Assembly: GCF_028765345.1 (NCBI RefSeq)
Contig: NZ_JARAJZ010000002.1
Location: 67,942-131,941 of the forward strand
Source of the DNA: Sporolactobacillus sp. CQH2019
Lineage (GTDB): Bacteria; Bacillota; Bacilli; Bacillales; Sporolactobacillaceae
Direction of reading: 5' to 3'
Length of the DNA: 64,000 nt
Shown: positions 47,293 to 56,006 of the stretch, one piece after another
Numbering within the stretch: the stretch's first letter is position 1
How the letters are laid out: each line of letters opens with the position of its first letter
Made by a program: the position numbers and the translations under genes
The notes under the pieces: generated by a model
The model's input: the letters and a program-made list of their open reading frames with translations, nothing else
Told to the model about the DNA's origin: nothing
Databases searched by the model: none

Positions 47293-47628
47293 CAATGTAT
47301 AAAGCGGAGCGTCGCCCCACAATTTTTCCAGCTGGTAGTAATCGCGCTCGTCTTTATGGAAAACATGCACGATCACGTCACCAAGATCAACAAGTACCCA
47401 GCGCGCCTGATCGTAACCCTCAAGCCTGCGCACGGCGAGCCCTTTTTCTTCTGCTGCCTTTTTCAGTGCCATCGAGATAGCCTGTACTTGTTTTTCCGAA
47501 TTGCCGTGACAGATGATAAAATAATCGGCCACAATTGAAATGCCTTTCATTTTCAGCATGACAATATCCTGAGCTTTTTTGTCATCCGCTACTTCGGCAA
47601 AATATTTTACCCATTCCTCACTGTTCAT
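47275..47628 (-). CDS. rsfS: Ribosomal silencing factor RsfS
   Basis: Binds L14 on the 50S subunit and blocks subunit joining in starvation; 117 aa. Features are KAQDIVMLKMKGISIVADYF, the conserved SEKQVQAIS, LEGYDQARWVLVDLGDVIVH and YYQLEKLWGD. GAGGTGACTTA precedes ATG 47628. In B. subtilis (yqeL) it is followed by yqeM, a methyltransferase gene that is absent here. Confidence 0.95.
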   Translation of the reverse strand: MNSEEWVKYFAEVADDKKAQDIVMLKMKGISIVADYFIICHGNSEKQVQAISMALKKAAEEKGLAVRRLEGYDQARWVLVDLGDVIVHVFHKDERDYYQLEKLWGDAPLYTLEKKPL

Positions 47629-47661
47629 TAAGTCACCTCATTGTATTTTTCATACTTTCTG

Positions 47662-48216
47662 TCAGGCAAGATCATTATATGCTTCGAATGTTTTCGGATA
47701 GACACGCTGCCGCTTATCAAGAAGATGAATAATCGTTCTCTGCAGTTCCTGATAAACCGCTTCATCCAGGCTGTGCCGGGCAGCTGCACGCACCTCGTCG
47801 ACTCCGGGAAAATCGCGGCCCGGCTCAATATAATCCGCGAGAAAAATGATTTTTTCGAGATCCGTCATGCCCTTCCTGCCGGTTGTATGATAGATGATAG
47901 CGTTCAGAACTTCACGGTCATCAATTCCGTAATGTTCCTGGACATAAGCCGCACCGGCGGGAGCGTGCCACAGCTTGGCCGAATAGTTGAGATAATCATC
48001 TGAGATGTCGCTCCGGCCCAGAATGATCTTTTTTAACTGATCATCCGGAAAATATTTAACGATATCATGAAGCATGCCGGCCAGTTTGGCCTTATCCGTG
48101 TCCGCTCCGTATGCCTCCGCAAGTTTCCCAGCCGTTCTTGAAACACCCAGTGAATGGGCAAAGCGTTTTTCCGGCAGAATGTTTCTGATTGCCTGTTCCG
48201 CTTCCTCAATCTTCAT
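47662..48216 (-). CDS. yqeK: YqeK family HD hydrolase (Ap4A pyrophosphohydrolase)
   Basis: HD-domain phosphohydrolase of 184 aa from ATG 48216. Known members cleave diadenosine tetraphosphate symmetrically. Metal-site residues are FAHSLGVSR, AGMLHDIVKYFP, LWHAPAGAAYVQEHYGI and YHTTGRKGMTDLEKIIFLAD. The start overlaps nadD by 11 bp, pointing to coupled translation. Confidence 0.93.
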   Translation of the reverse strand: MKIEEAEQAIRNILPEKRFAHSLGVSRTAGKLAEAYGADTDKAKLAGMLHDIVKYFPDDQLKKIILGRSDISDDYLNYSAKLWHAPAGAAYVQEHYGIDDREVLNAIIYHTTGRKGMTDLEKIIFLADYIEPGRDFPGVDEVRAAARHSLDEAVYQELQRTIIHLLDKRQRVYPKTFEAYNDLA

Positions 48217-48784
48217 AAAGTCCTCTCTCCTCAATATATGTTTTGACCGCATCCGGCAAAAAATACCGGCATGACAGCCCGGCCTTCAGCCGTTCACGAA
48301 GAAAACTGGACGAAATGTCCACCTGAGGCATATCTATATAAATAATGTCGGCATTTGCCGGGTGCCCGGCCCGATAGCCCGGCCGCCGGAACCCGATAAA
48401 TGTTGTCAGCCTGCAAAGCTCGTCAATGCCGTTCCACGTCGGCAGATCATTGACCATATCAGCGCCGAGGATAAAGAAAAAACGGTCATCCGGATAGGTT
48501 CCTGTCAGCTCTTTTAAAGTGTCGACTGTATAAGAACGGCCGCCTCTGTTCACTTCTACTAATGACAATCTGAAACGGTTATTGTCCTGAATCGCCCGCT
48601 TCACCATTTCCACCCGGAACCCGGCATCCGTGTGTGCGATCTTCCCCTGTTTATGCGGCGGAATGTAACTCGGCATGAACCAGACCTGATCGAGTTCGCA
48701 TCTCTCCAAAGCTTCCTGCGCGATCAGCAGATGCGCAAGATGGGGCGGATCAAAAGTGCCCCCTAACAATCCGATTCTTCTCAT
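48206..48784 (-). CDS. nadD: Nicotinate-nucleotide adenylyltransferase
   Basis: Transfers AMP to nicotinate mononucleotide in NAD synthesis; 192 aa from ATG 48784 (MRRIGLLGGTFDPPHLAHLL). The nucleotidyltransferase signature GGTFDPPHLAH and the C-terminal DISSSFLRERL are conserved. An in-frame ATG at 48814 lies inside yhbY and is less likely. Confidence 0.95.
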   Translation of the reverse strand: MRRIGLLGGTFDPPHLAHLLIAQEALERCELDQVWFMPSYIPPHKQGKIAHTDAGFRVEMVKRAIQDNNRFRLSLVEVNRGGRSYTVDTLKELTGTYPDDRFFFILGADMVNDLPTWNGIDELCRLTTFIGFRRPGYRAGHPANADIIYIDMPQVDISSSFLRERLKAGLSCRYFLPDAVKTYIEERGLYED

Positions 48785-48798
48785 GAAATGGGTCTTCC

Positions 48799-49095
48799 TT
48801 ATCCTTTCGGACATTCAATCCGTTTATGTTCTTTCGATTCCCTGTATAAAATCAGTGTATGACCGATGATCTGCACAAGTTCGGCATGCGTTTTTTCTGC
48901 AATCCGCCTGCCCGCTTCTCCGGCATTCTCGGTCGTATTCTGCAGCAGCGAAACTTTAATAAGTTCGCGTTTCTCAAGAACGTCGTCCAATTCACTGAAA
49001 ACCGCTTCGTGCAGACCCGCTTTTCCGATTTGAAAAACCGGCTTCAGCGAATGGGCCTTTTTTTCTAGAAATTTTCTTTGCCTGCTGTTAAGCAT
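48799..49095 (-). CDS. yhbY: YhbY family RNA-binding protein
   Basis: CRM-domain protein that associates with pre-50S particles; 98 aa. It starts MLNSRQRKFLEKKAHSLKPV and has FQIGKAGLHEAV and a GxxG-type loop region, ending in a lysine-rich tail. Lies between aroE and nadD (yqeI in B. subtilis). Confidence 0.92.
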   Translation of the reverse strand: MLNSRQRKFLEKKAHSLKPVFQIGKAGLHEAVFSELDDVLEKRELIKVSLLQNTTENAGEAGRRIAEKTHAELVQIIGHTLILYRESKEHKRIECPKG

Positions 49096-49172
49096 TCGTC
49101 CGATCCTTCCGTCTTAAATTGCCGGATCCGAAGGCGTGCGGTCCGTCCGGCCTCACGCTTCGATCCGATTGA

Positions 49173-50009
49173 TCATTTTAAAAACAGTCCCTGAAGCAGT
49201 TTCTCTGCCCCCGGAACGTCCGGCATGAAGCCCGTCCACTTCTTAAAGGCATAGGCTCCCTGGCAAATAAGCATGGGCAGGCCGTTCAGCACCGGATTGC
49301 CCATTCTCTCCGCCCGCCTGAGCAATGCTGTCCGGAACGGTTTGTAGATCAGATCCGCAAACAGCGTATCCCGCTTCGCAGCGCCGATATCAATCACCGG
49401 CGCGTCCGTATCCGGATTCAGGCCGACAGACGTACAATTGATCACCATATCGTATCGTCTGAGCCGCTTCTCGGCTTCAGAGGGTCCAAAAGCCTCGGAC
49501 AGGCAAAATTTCCCGCATGTCTCGCTCAGAACGGCCGCCTTTGCCAGCGTACGATTGCAGACGTCGACTCTTCCGGCCATATCTTTCGCCAGCGTCACGG
49601 CTACCGCCTTTGCCGCTCCGCCGGCACCCAGAATCAAAGCGGACGGCTTTCCGGTACAGAGCTGAGGGAAGCGTGTTTCCACGCTTTTTAAAAAACCGAT
49701 TCCGTCGGTATTATAGCCGATCAGCCGGCCGTCTGCCCGGACGACCGTGTTGACGGCCCCGATGATCCGTGCGTCTTTGTCCGTTTCGTCCAGAAACGGA
49801 ATGATCGCCGATTTATGCGGAACGGTCACATTGAATCCGCCGGCACCCAGCGCTTTCAGGCCGGCGACCGCACGGGCAAGATTATCTTTTGTGACATGAA
49901 AAGCTTCATAGTGGACATCAAGGCCCGCACGGCCGAACCAGAACTCCTGCATGAGCGGCGATAAAGACTGTTCGATCGGGTCTCCGATGACACCATACCA
50001 TTTTCTCAT
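49173..50009 (-). CDS. aroE: Shikimate dehydrogenase
   Basis: NADPH-dependent reduction of 3-dehydroshikimate in the aromatic amino acid pathway; 278 aa. The substrate site has GDPIEQSLSPLMQEFWF, NVTVPHKSAIIPFLDE and YNTDGIGFLKS. The cofactor loop is LILGAGGAAKAVAVTLAK, and ICQGAYAFKKWTG is near the C-terminus. Located between yqeH and yhbY as in B. subtilis. Confidence 0.95.
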   Translation of the reverse strand: MRKWYGVIGDPIEQSLSPLMQEFWFGRAGLDVHYEAFHVTKDNLARAVAGLKALGAGGFNVTVPHKSAIIPFLDETDKDARIIGAVNTVVRADGRLIGYNTDGIGFLKSVETRFPQLCTGKPSALILGAGGAAKAVAVTLAKDMAGRVDVCNRTLAKAAVLSETCGKFCLSEAFGPSEAEKRLRRYDMVINCTSVGLNPDTDAPVIDIGAAKRDTLFADLIYKPFRTALLRRAERMGNPVLNGLPMLICQGAYAFKKWTGFMPDVPGAEKLLQGLFLK

Positions 50010-50014
50010 CGTTT

Positions 50015-51115
50015 CTACCCCTTGATAATTGAAGAACGGACGGACACGCCGATGCCTTCGGGAGCAAATGCCGACAGCCGCGCCCCTCTTCCTTTGATTG
50101 TCACCCAGCCGAGCCCTGAAAAAACAATGTCCGTGTTCAGGTCCCCGGTCCGGAAGTCAAAACGTTTCATAACCGGGAGCTGATCACGGCGGCTGGGGGG
50201 GGCCAGCAGATGCCCGTATTGCCGTTTGAACAGATCCTCGGCATTCTCCAGCTTGGTCCGATGAATAACAAGCGCATTTGAGGCGTAAACAATTAATGAA
50301 CGCCTCCCGGCTCCCAGATAATCCACACGGGCAAGCCCGGCAAGAAAAAGAGTCTGGCCTTCATTCAATTGGAAGACTTTCGGCTTGATTTCTTTATTCG
50401 GCATGACCTGCCGGTAGTCCCCGGCATCAACAAAATGAATCATCTGCCTGAGATTCACCACACCTGGCGTGTCATACAGCGTGCAGCCGTCGCTCAGCGG
50501 AATTCCGATGAAGTTCAGCGTCGTCCCGGGAAAGCGGGATGTAGTGATCGCACTGTCTCCGCCGCCCGGCTCTCCAATCAGATGATTGATAAACGTCGAT
50601 TTACCGACATTTGTCGATCCGACAATGTAAACATCTCTTCCGTCTCTATAAAAGTCCATGTTTTGCCGGACTGTATCAATGCCGTGATTTTTTTCGGCAC
50701 TCATCAGCAGAACATCGACAGGTTTCAAGCCGAGTTCCTTGGCAGAACGCCTCATCCAGCTCTTCAGCCTGTTGGCGTTTGTCGATTTCGGCAGCAGATC
50801 CTGCTTATTTCCGACAAGCAGAACCGGATTTTTCCCGACAAAGCGCTGAATCCCGGGGACCCAGCTGCCGGAAAAATCAAAAATGTCGACCAGATAAACA
50901 ACTAAAGCGTCGACTTCAGCAATCTGCGAGAGCATTTTCAGAAAATCGTCGCCGGCGATCGGAACAGACTGCACTTCGTTATAGTGCTTCAGCCGGAAAC
51001 AGCGTCGGCAGACAACCGGATCGTTCCTCAGTGCGGCGGGCGGCGCATAGCCGAGAGCCGTCTCATCTTCCGTCTGGATTTTTACGCCGCATCCTGCGCA
51101 ATAGATGTCACTCAT
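50015..51115 (-). CDS. yqeH: Circularly permuted GTPase YqeH
   Basis: Ribosome-biogenesis GTPase needed for 30S assembly; 366 aa from ATG 51115 (MSDIYCAGCGVKIQ). The N-terminal zinc finger is CAGCG with CRRCF. GTPase motifs appear in permuted order: VGNKQDLLPK (G4) comes before VGSTNVGKSTFINHL (G1) and LYDTPGVVN (G3). An ATG at 51133 is possible but lies in yqeG. Confidence 0.94.
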   Translation of the reverse strand: MSDIYCAGCGVKIQTEDETALGYAPPAALRNDPVVCRRCFRLKHYNEVQSVPIAGDDFLKMLSQIAEVDALVVYLVDIFDFSGSWVPGIQRFVGKNPVLLVGNKQDLLPKSTNANRLKSWMRRSAKELGLKPVDVLLMSAEKNHGIDTVRQNMDFYRDGRDVYIVGSTNVGKSTFINHLIGEPGGGDSAITTSRFPGTTLNFIGIPLSDGCTLYDTPGVVNLRQMIHFVDAGDYRQVMPNKEIKPKVFQLNEGQTLFLAGLARVDYLGAGRRSLIVYASNALVIHRTKLENAEDLFKRQYGHLLAPPSRRDQLPVMKRFDFRTGDLNTDIVFSGLGWVTIKGRGARLSAFAPEGIGVSVRSSIIKG

Positions 51116-51120
51116 ATCCT

Positions 51121-51636
51121 CTAGTCCTCCCATTTCAGCCAGCCCCGCCGGCGCATCAGTGAAAGGATGAGCCGCTCCATCTGCCGGCTGAACTTTGTCG
51201 CCCAGCCGTCGCTTGAAGTAACCGGAACAACCAGAATGGTGTGGGCTCCGATCCGGTTTCCGCCCCAGACATCGGTCATAATCTGGTCGCCGGCCACGAC
51301 CAGTTCGTCCTCTCTCAGATTCATCTCTTTCATGGCGCGTCTGAAAGCACTGGCAAACGGTTTTCGTGCCCGAAAAATGTAAGGGACCTGCGCAGGTTCG
51401 GAAAAAGTCCTGACGCGTTTCTCATTGTTATTCGACAGAATCATGACGGAAATGCCCGCTTTTTTAAAAGATGCGAACCACTTGACCAGTTCCGGCGTCA
51501 TATGCGATTCATTCCAGGCAACAAGCGTATTGTCCAGATCGGTAATCAGCCCGCGCACTCCTCTCTTTTTCAGTTCCTCGGGCCGAATAGCCAATATACT
51601 TTCTACATGTTCATCCGGCAGGAATTTTTTTAACAA
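51121..51636 (-). CDS. yqeG: YqeG family HAD phosphatase
   Basis: HAD superfamily IIIA phosphatase, 171 aa. The nucleophile motif is ITDLDNTLVAW, motif II is MILSNNN, and motif III is VVAGDQIMTDVWGGNRIG. Starts at TTG 51636 with GAGGTG eight bases before. Some members act as phosphatidylglycerophosphate phosphatases; the substrate here is unknown. Confidence 0.93.
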   Translation of the reverse strand: MLKKFLPDEHVESILAIRPEELKKRGVRGLITDLDNTLVAWNESHMTPELVKWFASFKKAGISVMILSNNNEKRVRTFSEPAQVPYIFRARKPFASAFRRAMKEMNLREDELVVAGDQIMTDVWGGNRIGAHTILVVPVTSSDGWATKFSRQMERLILSLMRRRGWLKWED

Positions 51637-52100
51637 TAGATCAGCACCTCATATTCTTACTTTATTCTCCCACATGTCGCCGGTTTTACCAAGTCCCGGA
51701 GCAAATTTTGCTTTTAATCTTTTCAGCGCCTGAAAAAAAGCGAAAGTATATGTTCCGTTTTTAAAAACGACATCCGCCGGGAAACGGATACCGGGCTTTT
51801 AAATTTTTTTCATACTATAAGAAGAAGAAGCATAGAATTTCAGCGGGCTATAGTACAAGCGGCCGAATATAAGCGCCGCGTTCCGCAACCTGTTCGGCAC
51901 CCGACCGTCCGCGGCCGCTGAGCCCCCGGCTCCGCCTGAAGGCCTGCTGCTCGCTAAATTATCTTTATCATAAAACATCTATTGACTTTAAGAGTACAAC
52001 GTGACTAGTCAAGAATCAATATTAGTTTTTTCTGCCGTTAAGATGACTGCAGCCAAAAGAGAAGCGAAATATTTCGACAAAACATGACACCTCATTTTTT
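51637..52100. other. Intergenic region between yqeG and the sda control region
   Basis: About 460 bp without a supported gene. It must contain the promoter of yqeG-yqeH-aroE-yhbY-nadD-yqeK-rsfS, but I cannot place it. The left part is AT-rich; 51880-51960 is GC-rich. Confidence 0.45.
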
Positions 52101-52199
52101 TGTGGATAACCTTGTCCACATCGCTTATTGATAAACCTCAGCAATTTTTTGAATTATAAACACTCCGTGCACAGTTTATCCACCCTATTATGTGGATAA
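52101..52199 (+). promoter_or_regulatory. Four DnaA boxes upstream of sda
   Basis: Matches to TTATCCACA or its complement: TGTGGATAA (52101-52109, perfect), TTGTCCACA (52112-52120), TTATCCACC (52176-52184) and TGTGGATAA (52191-52199, perfect). In B. subtilis DnaA activates sda, so that sporulation is blocked during replication initiation. The layout here fits that control. Confidence 0.85.
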
Positions 52200-52295
52200 G
52201 TTGGCTGATTGTCCCCCATGAATGTTCATGATAGAGTGAATATGAAAAAGATGCACTTCAGAAAATCAGGAGGTGGCCACCGGAAACGGGCAAAA

Positions 52296-52457
52296 ATGGA
52301 AAACCTGTCGGATGATCTGCTGATCGAGTCTTATGTTAAGGCCATGAAATATCATTTAAGCAGTGAATTTATACAGTTGATCGAGCAGGAGGTGGAACGA
52401 AGAAAACTGACGAAACGCCTGCATCAAATGAATGGCGGCGCCGGATCCCGTCAGTGA
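52296..52457 (+). CDS. sda: Sporulation checkpoint inhibitor Sda
   Basis: 53-aa helical hairpin that inhibits sporulation kinases. The core SDDLLIESYVKAMKYHL and SEFIQLIEQEVERRK match Sda closely, and an N-terminal MENL replaces the usual MRKL. ATG 52296 gives the usual length but lacks a close ribosome site; AGGAGGTGG lies about 20 bases before it. In-frame ATGs at 52242 and 52251 would add a basic extension. Four DnaA boxes stand upstream. Confidence 0.88.
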   Translation: MENLSDDLLIESYVKAMKYHLSSEFIQLIEQEVERRKLTKRLHQMNGGAGSRQ

Positions 52458-52700
52458 TTCAACCGGGCTTTCATCAATAGCCGGACCGGTCCAGAATCGG
52501 CAGACAGTCTTGTTAAATTCCGAACGCCTGCTCCGTAAAAAAGGTTTCATGAAGCGGGCACTCTTCCTGATCATTCCGGACGAATAAAATACCGCTTCGG
52601 CAATCAGCCGGACGGCGCTTTAGGCAGAGGCCGGCTCGCGCCGAACGGACGTCTCTTTTTATTCTATGCTCATACCTGTCCAGGGCATACCGCTCTCTGC
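52458..52700. other. Intergenic region between sda and sigK
   Basis: No supported gene in this stretch. The sigK control elements are in its right-hand continuation. Confidence 0.45.
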
Positions 52701-52767
52701 CGCATCAGAGAGATATTTTTTTGCATACACGCATGGGTCCGGACGGGGAGGACAGGCACAGGACAGG
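52701..52767 (+). promoter_or_regulatory. Candidate sigK control region: sigma-E promoter and SpoIIID sites
   Basis: CGCATCAG (52701-52708), 15 bp, then CATACACG (52724-52731) resembles a sigma-E promoter, with a good -10 and a poor -35. Tandem GGACAGG copies (52750-52756 and 52761-52767) resemble the SpoIIID consensus GGACAAG. In B. subtilis sigK needs both sigma-E and SpoIIID. Confidence 0.45.
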
Positions 52768-52831
52768 GCGAAAGCCCATAGACTAAAAGACAGCAAAGAA
52801 AATCCATGCTTCGCTTGAGGAGTGAGAAGCC

Positions 52832-53533
52832 ATGCTGTCGATTTTGGGCGGGTTCGCCTTTTTATTTAAACAAATATGGCTGCTTGTGTCCTACGTAAAA
52901 AACAATGCCTTTCCCCAGCCGCTGTCGGAGGAGCAGGAAAAACAATGTCTGGAACAGATGGCAAACGGCGATCAGACGGCACGCAACAAACTGATCGAAC
53001 ACAATCTGAGACTCGTTGCCCATATCGTCAAAAAGTTTGAGAACACCAAGGAGGACACGGACGATCTGATTTCTATCGGCACAATCGGTTTGATTAAAGC
53101 GATTGAGAGCTATTCCGTCGGCAAAGGGACAAAACTGGCCACCTATGCGGCAAGATGCATTGAAAACGAGATACTGATGCACCTCAGAGGATTAAAAAAG
53201 ACAAGAAAAGACGTCTCGCTGAATGACCCGATCGGGCAGGACAAAGAGGGCAACACCATTTCGCTGATCGATATTTTAAAATCTCAAAACAAGGACATCG
53301 TTGATGAAATTTCACTGAGCCTGGAATCCAGAAAAATTTACGGATCGCTGCATGTTCTTGATGCCCGCGAAAAAGAAGTGATCATTGACCGATTCGGGCT
53401 GGATAACCATCAGGAGCTGACTCAGAGAGAAATTGCGGAAAAACTGTCGATTTCCAGGAGTTATGTTTCCCGTATTGAAAAACGGGCATTGATGAAACTT
53501 TTCAACGAAATCTACAGGAGACCCAGTCATTGA
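52832..53533 (+). CDS. sigK: Pro-sigma-K, late mother-cell sigma factor
   Basis: Directs late mother-cell transcription in sporulation; 233 aa. The first roughly 20 residues are the hydrophobic pro-sequence removed by SpoIVFB ([18 protein letters not shown] before [20 protein letters not shown]). Region 2 has [17 protein letters not shown] and [18 protein letters not shown]; region 4 has [20 protein letters not shown]. The gene is unbroken, so no skin element interrupts it. Confidence 0.97.
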   Translation: MLSILGGFAFLFKQIWLLVSYVKNNAFPQPLSEEQEKQCLEQMANGDQTARNKLIEHNLRLVAHIVKKFENTKEDTDDLISIGTIGLIKAIESYSVGKGTKLATYAARCIENEILMHLRGLKKTRKDVSLNDPIGQDKEGNTISLIDILKSQNKDIVDEISLSLESRKIYGSLHVLDAREKEVIIDRFGLDNHQELTQREIAEKLSISRSYVSRIEKRALMKLFNEIYRRPSH

Positions 53534-53670
53534 ACTGGGGACGTGCTGTCTGTTTTTTTTAATCCGACCGCTTCTCAGAGACATTTTTATGAGCATTCTC
53601 ATTCTCCGTTCCGCGATCCAATGGTACACTCTAATTATAGACAACAAGGTGCAAAGCGGAGGAATGAGAC

Positions 53671-53967
53671 ATGGCTGAATCTGCAAATAAAAAATGTGTT
53701 CATCTGATGGTTGAGGGAGCGGTACAGGGCGTCGGTTTCCGTTATTTTACATGGCAGAAAGCCAGTGAACTGCACATCGCCGGCTGGGTGCGGAATCGCA
53801 TGGACGGCAACGTGGAAATTGTTGCAGAGGGCTCTGAAACGGCTATTGAGCGATTTACCGCAGCCATTAAGAAAGGCAGTCCCTTTTCACACGTGGAAAA
53901 CGTGGACGTGTACGTATATGACCATTCCAAGCATTTTACAACCTTTGATGTCGTCAGTTCGCTATGA
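53671..53967 (+). CDS. Acylphosphatase
   Basis: Hydrolyses acyl phosphates; 98 aa with a short N-terminal extension. The signature is EGAVQGVGFRYFTWQKA, with the catalytic arginine in GFRYF, and the catalytic asparagine is in GWVRNRMDGNVEIVAEG. GGAGGAATGAGAC precedes ATG 53671. It stands alone after sigK. Confidence 0.93.
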   Translation: MAESANKKCVHLMVEGAVQGVGFRYFTWQKASELHIAGWVRNRMDGNVEIVAEGSETAIERFTAAIKKGSPFSHVENVDVYVYDHSKHFTTFDVVSSL

Positions 53968-54073
53968 TAGGAATAGGACCTGGGGACGCGGGGGTTTCAG
54001 CAGGCAATCAACCCGTTTTTTTTGATAGGTTCTGTGATACTTACTAAAAAATCAATCCGAATGGAGGCAATGA

Positions 54074-54646
54074 ATGATGTACGATGTAGCCATTATCGGC
54101 GGCGGCCCGGCCGGACAGAGCGCTGCGCTGTTCACGGGCAGAGCGGGTTTAAAGACACTGCTTCTCGATAACGAGAAGGGGCTGACGAAAAGAGCGCTGG
54201 TCAAAAATCATTACGGTGTCGAAGAGATTACCGGATCGGATCTTGTTGCGGCCGGAAGAAGACAGGTCGAAAGCTTCGGAGCGGAAATACTTAAAGCGCA
54301 GGTGACCCTCGTAAGCAAGGAAGCAGACGGATTCAGGATCGAGACGGAAAGCGGAGAAACTTTCGAAGCGAAGCAAGTCATCCTGGCAACCGGTTCTAAT
54401 CAGAAACTTGCCCAGACGATCGGTCTTAAAACGAAAGACGGCCGGGAAAAATACGTTAAGACGGTTATTGAGGCCGATCCGGCCGGACACACGAGCATCG
54501 ACGGAATCTGGGCGGCAGGTGTCGCTGCCGGGGTCAGCGTCCACACGATCGTCACAAGCGGCGACGGTGCGAAGACGGCGATCAACCTGGTCAGTGAGCT
54601 GAGGGGCGAACGTTTTATCAGCCATGACGCGGTTCCCGCAAAATAA
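54074..54646 (+). CDS. Short FAD-dependent oxidoreductase, thioredoxin reductase-like
   Basis: 190 aa, with only the FAD-binding half of a thioredoxin reductase. The N-terminal FAD loop is YDVAIIGGGPAGQSAALFTG. ILATGSNQKLAQTIG and the C-terminal GIWAAGVAAGVSVHTIVTSG complete the flavin domain. The NADPH domain and the redox CxxC are both missing. Short proteins of this kind exist in bacilli; the electron donor and substrate are unknown. A large hairpin at 54708-54763 ends the unit. Confidence 0.8.
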   Translation: MMYDVAIIGGGPAGQSAALFTGRAGLKTLLLDNEKGLTKRALVKNHYGVEEITGSDLVAAGRRQVESFGAEILKAQVTLVSKEADGFRIETESGETFEAKQVILATGSNQKLAQTIGLKTKDGREKYVKTVIEADPAGHTSIDGIWAAGVAAGVSVHTIVTSGDGAKTAINLVSELRGERFISHDAVPAK

Positions 54647-54707
54647 TAAGCCGTTCCGATTTTAAAAGCGGCGGCGCAGAGCTGTACTTTTTAAGAAAAA
54701 CGGACAG

Positions 54708-54763
54708 AAATCGCCTTTGTATAATGAAAACCCGTCAATTTTCATTATATGGGGCGATTTTTT
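54708..54763 (+). terminator. Large two-part hairpin after the FAD oxidoreductase
   Basis: AAATCGCC (54708-54715) pairs with GGCGATTT (54753-54760), and TATAATGAAAA (54720-54730) with TTTTCATTATA (54739-54749). It ends in six T residues. An open frame starting inside it is therefore unlikely to be a gene. Confidence 0.75.
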
Positions 54764-55119
54764 AATTTTGATAAAGATTATAAAAAACGGGAGGATCGTC
54801 CAATAGCTCCCGATTTATTTGCAGAAACAGCCTTTCTTTTTGAACACAGAGACAGAATTAATAAAGCGGGACCGATCCAGAAATCGGTGCTGCGCAGTTT
54901 GTTGATTAAAAAAACAGCGTGCCGTTTGCGAAAATCTTATCGGCCTCCCGCTGTCCTTCACTATACGCCACAGCCGACAGTTTCTCTGCCGGACCATCAT
55001 GCCGGATGACCGGCATCCGTAAACAGGCCTCTTCCGATCTTTCAGCACCGCCCGTCTTCAACCACGGCTCGCCAGAGGCAGCCCGGCTTTATCTAAGTGC
55101 CCCGCCGCATACGCTGAAA
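54764..55119. other. Intergenic region between two convergent genes
   Basis: No supported gene. Open frames on both strands (for example 54749-55009) have no ribosome site or family feature. Confidence 0.45.
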
Positions 55120-55911
55120 TCAAATGCTTCGTACGAGTCCGCCGTCAACAAGCAGCGACTCTCCGGTTACATAGGAACAGGCATCCGACGCCAGAAAAGC
55201 GGCAGCACGGGCAAATTCTTCCGGCCGGCCGTACCGGCCGAGCGGAATTTCCGCTTCTGATTGCGTCCGGACATCCTGAACGGCGACGCCCGTCCGTTCG
55301 CTTGTCCGCCGGTCGAGCTCCGCGACCCGGTCCGTTGCAATCCGTCCCGGCGCAAGCGTATTAACCAATATGTTTTTATCGGCAAGTTCTCCCGCCAGCG
55401 TTTTGGTCAGGCCGACAATTCCCAGACGAAATGTATTGGATAAGACGAGGCCGTCAATCGGTTTTTTGATCGATGAAGAAGCAATATTAATGATGCGGCC
55501 GCCTCCCGACTTCTCCATAAGCGGAACGGCAAAGCGGATCGTTCGAATATAACTGAGCAGATTCAGCTCAAATGCCTTCTGCCAGTCTTCATCAGTCAAA
55601 GACAGGAAAGCCCCGCTCGGCGGACCGCCTGCGTTGTTGACCAGGATGTCCAGCCTGCCGAAATGCAGTCCGGCAAACTCACTAAGCGCATCCAGGTCAT
55701 CCTTCTTCGAGACATCCGCAGGAAAATAAGTGACCGACGCCCCTTCGGAGAGCCGGTTCAATTCTTCTGCCGTTTTTTTTAAATGATCCGCGCTCCTGCT
55801 TGAAAGGATGACTTCCGCTCCCTCACTCACCAGCTGTCCGGCGATCGCCCGCCCAAGGCCCTTGCTTGACGCCAGAATCAGAGCGCGTTTTCCTTTTAGT
55901 CCTAAATCCAT
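55120..55911 (-). CDS. Short-chain dehydrogenase/reductase with altered catalytic motif
   Basis: SDR family protein, 263 aa from ATG 55911 after GGGAGGAGCAAAAG. The cofactor loop is ALILASSKGLGRAIAG, NNAGGPPSG follows, and IINIASSS provides the serine. The usual YxxxK is replaced by SNTFR (in VLSNTFRLGIVGLTKTLA), that is S-x-x-x-R. The FabG-like end (GRYGRPEEFARAAAFLASDA) is normal. The substrate is unknown; the missing Tyr and Lys make a standard reductase mechanism doubtful. Confidence 0.85.
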   Translation of the reverse strand: MDLGLKGKRALILASSKGLGRAIAGQLVSEGAEVILSSRSADHLKKTAEELNRLSEGASVTYFPADVSKKDDLDALSEFAGLHFGRLDILVNNAGGPPSGAFLSLTDEDWQKAFELNLLSYIRTIRFAVPLMEKSGGGRIINIASSSIKKPIDGLVLSNTFRLGIVGLTKTLAGELADKNILVNTLAPGRIATDRVAELDRRTSERTGVAVQDVRTQSEAEIPLGRYGRPEEFARAAAFLASDACSYVTGESLLVDGGLVRSI

Positions 55912-56006
55912 CTTTTGCTCCTCCCTGTCAATCCGCCCGGTCAGCACTCCGACGGCAGCGGATGCAGCGCCGGCACGCAGCGAACCGGGTCCGGATGTGA
56001 TCTATT

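Noticed and set aside
54749-55009. 86-codon open frame after the FAD oxidoreductase
   Set aside because: Its start lies in the right arm of a strong hairpin with a T-run, and it has no ribosome site.
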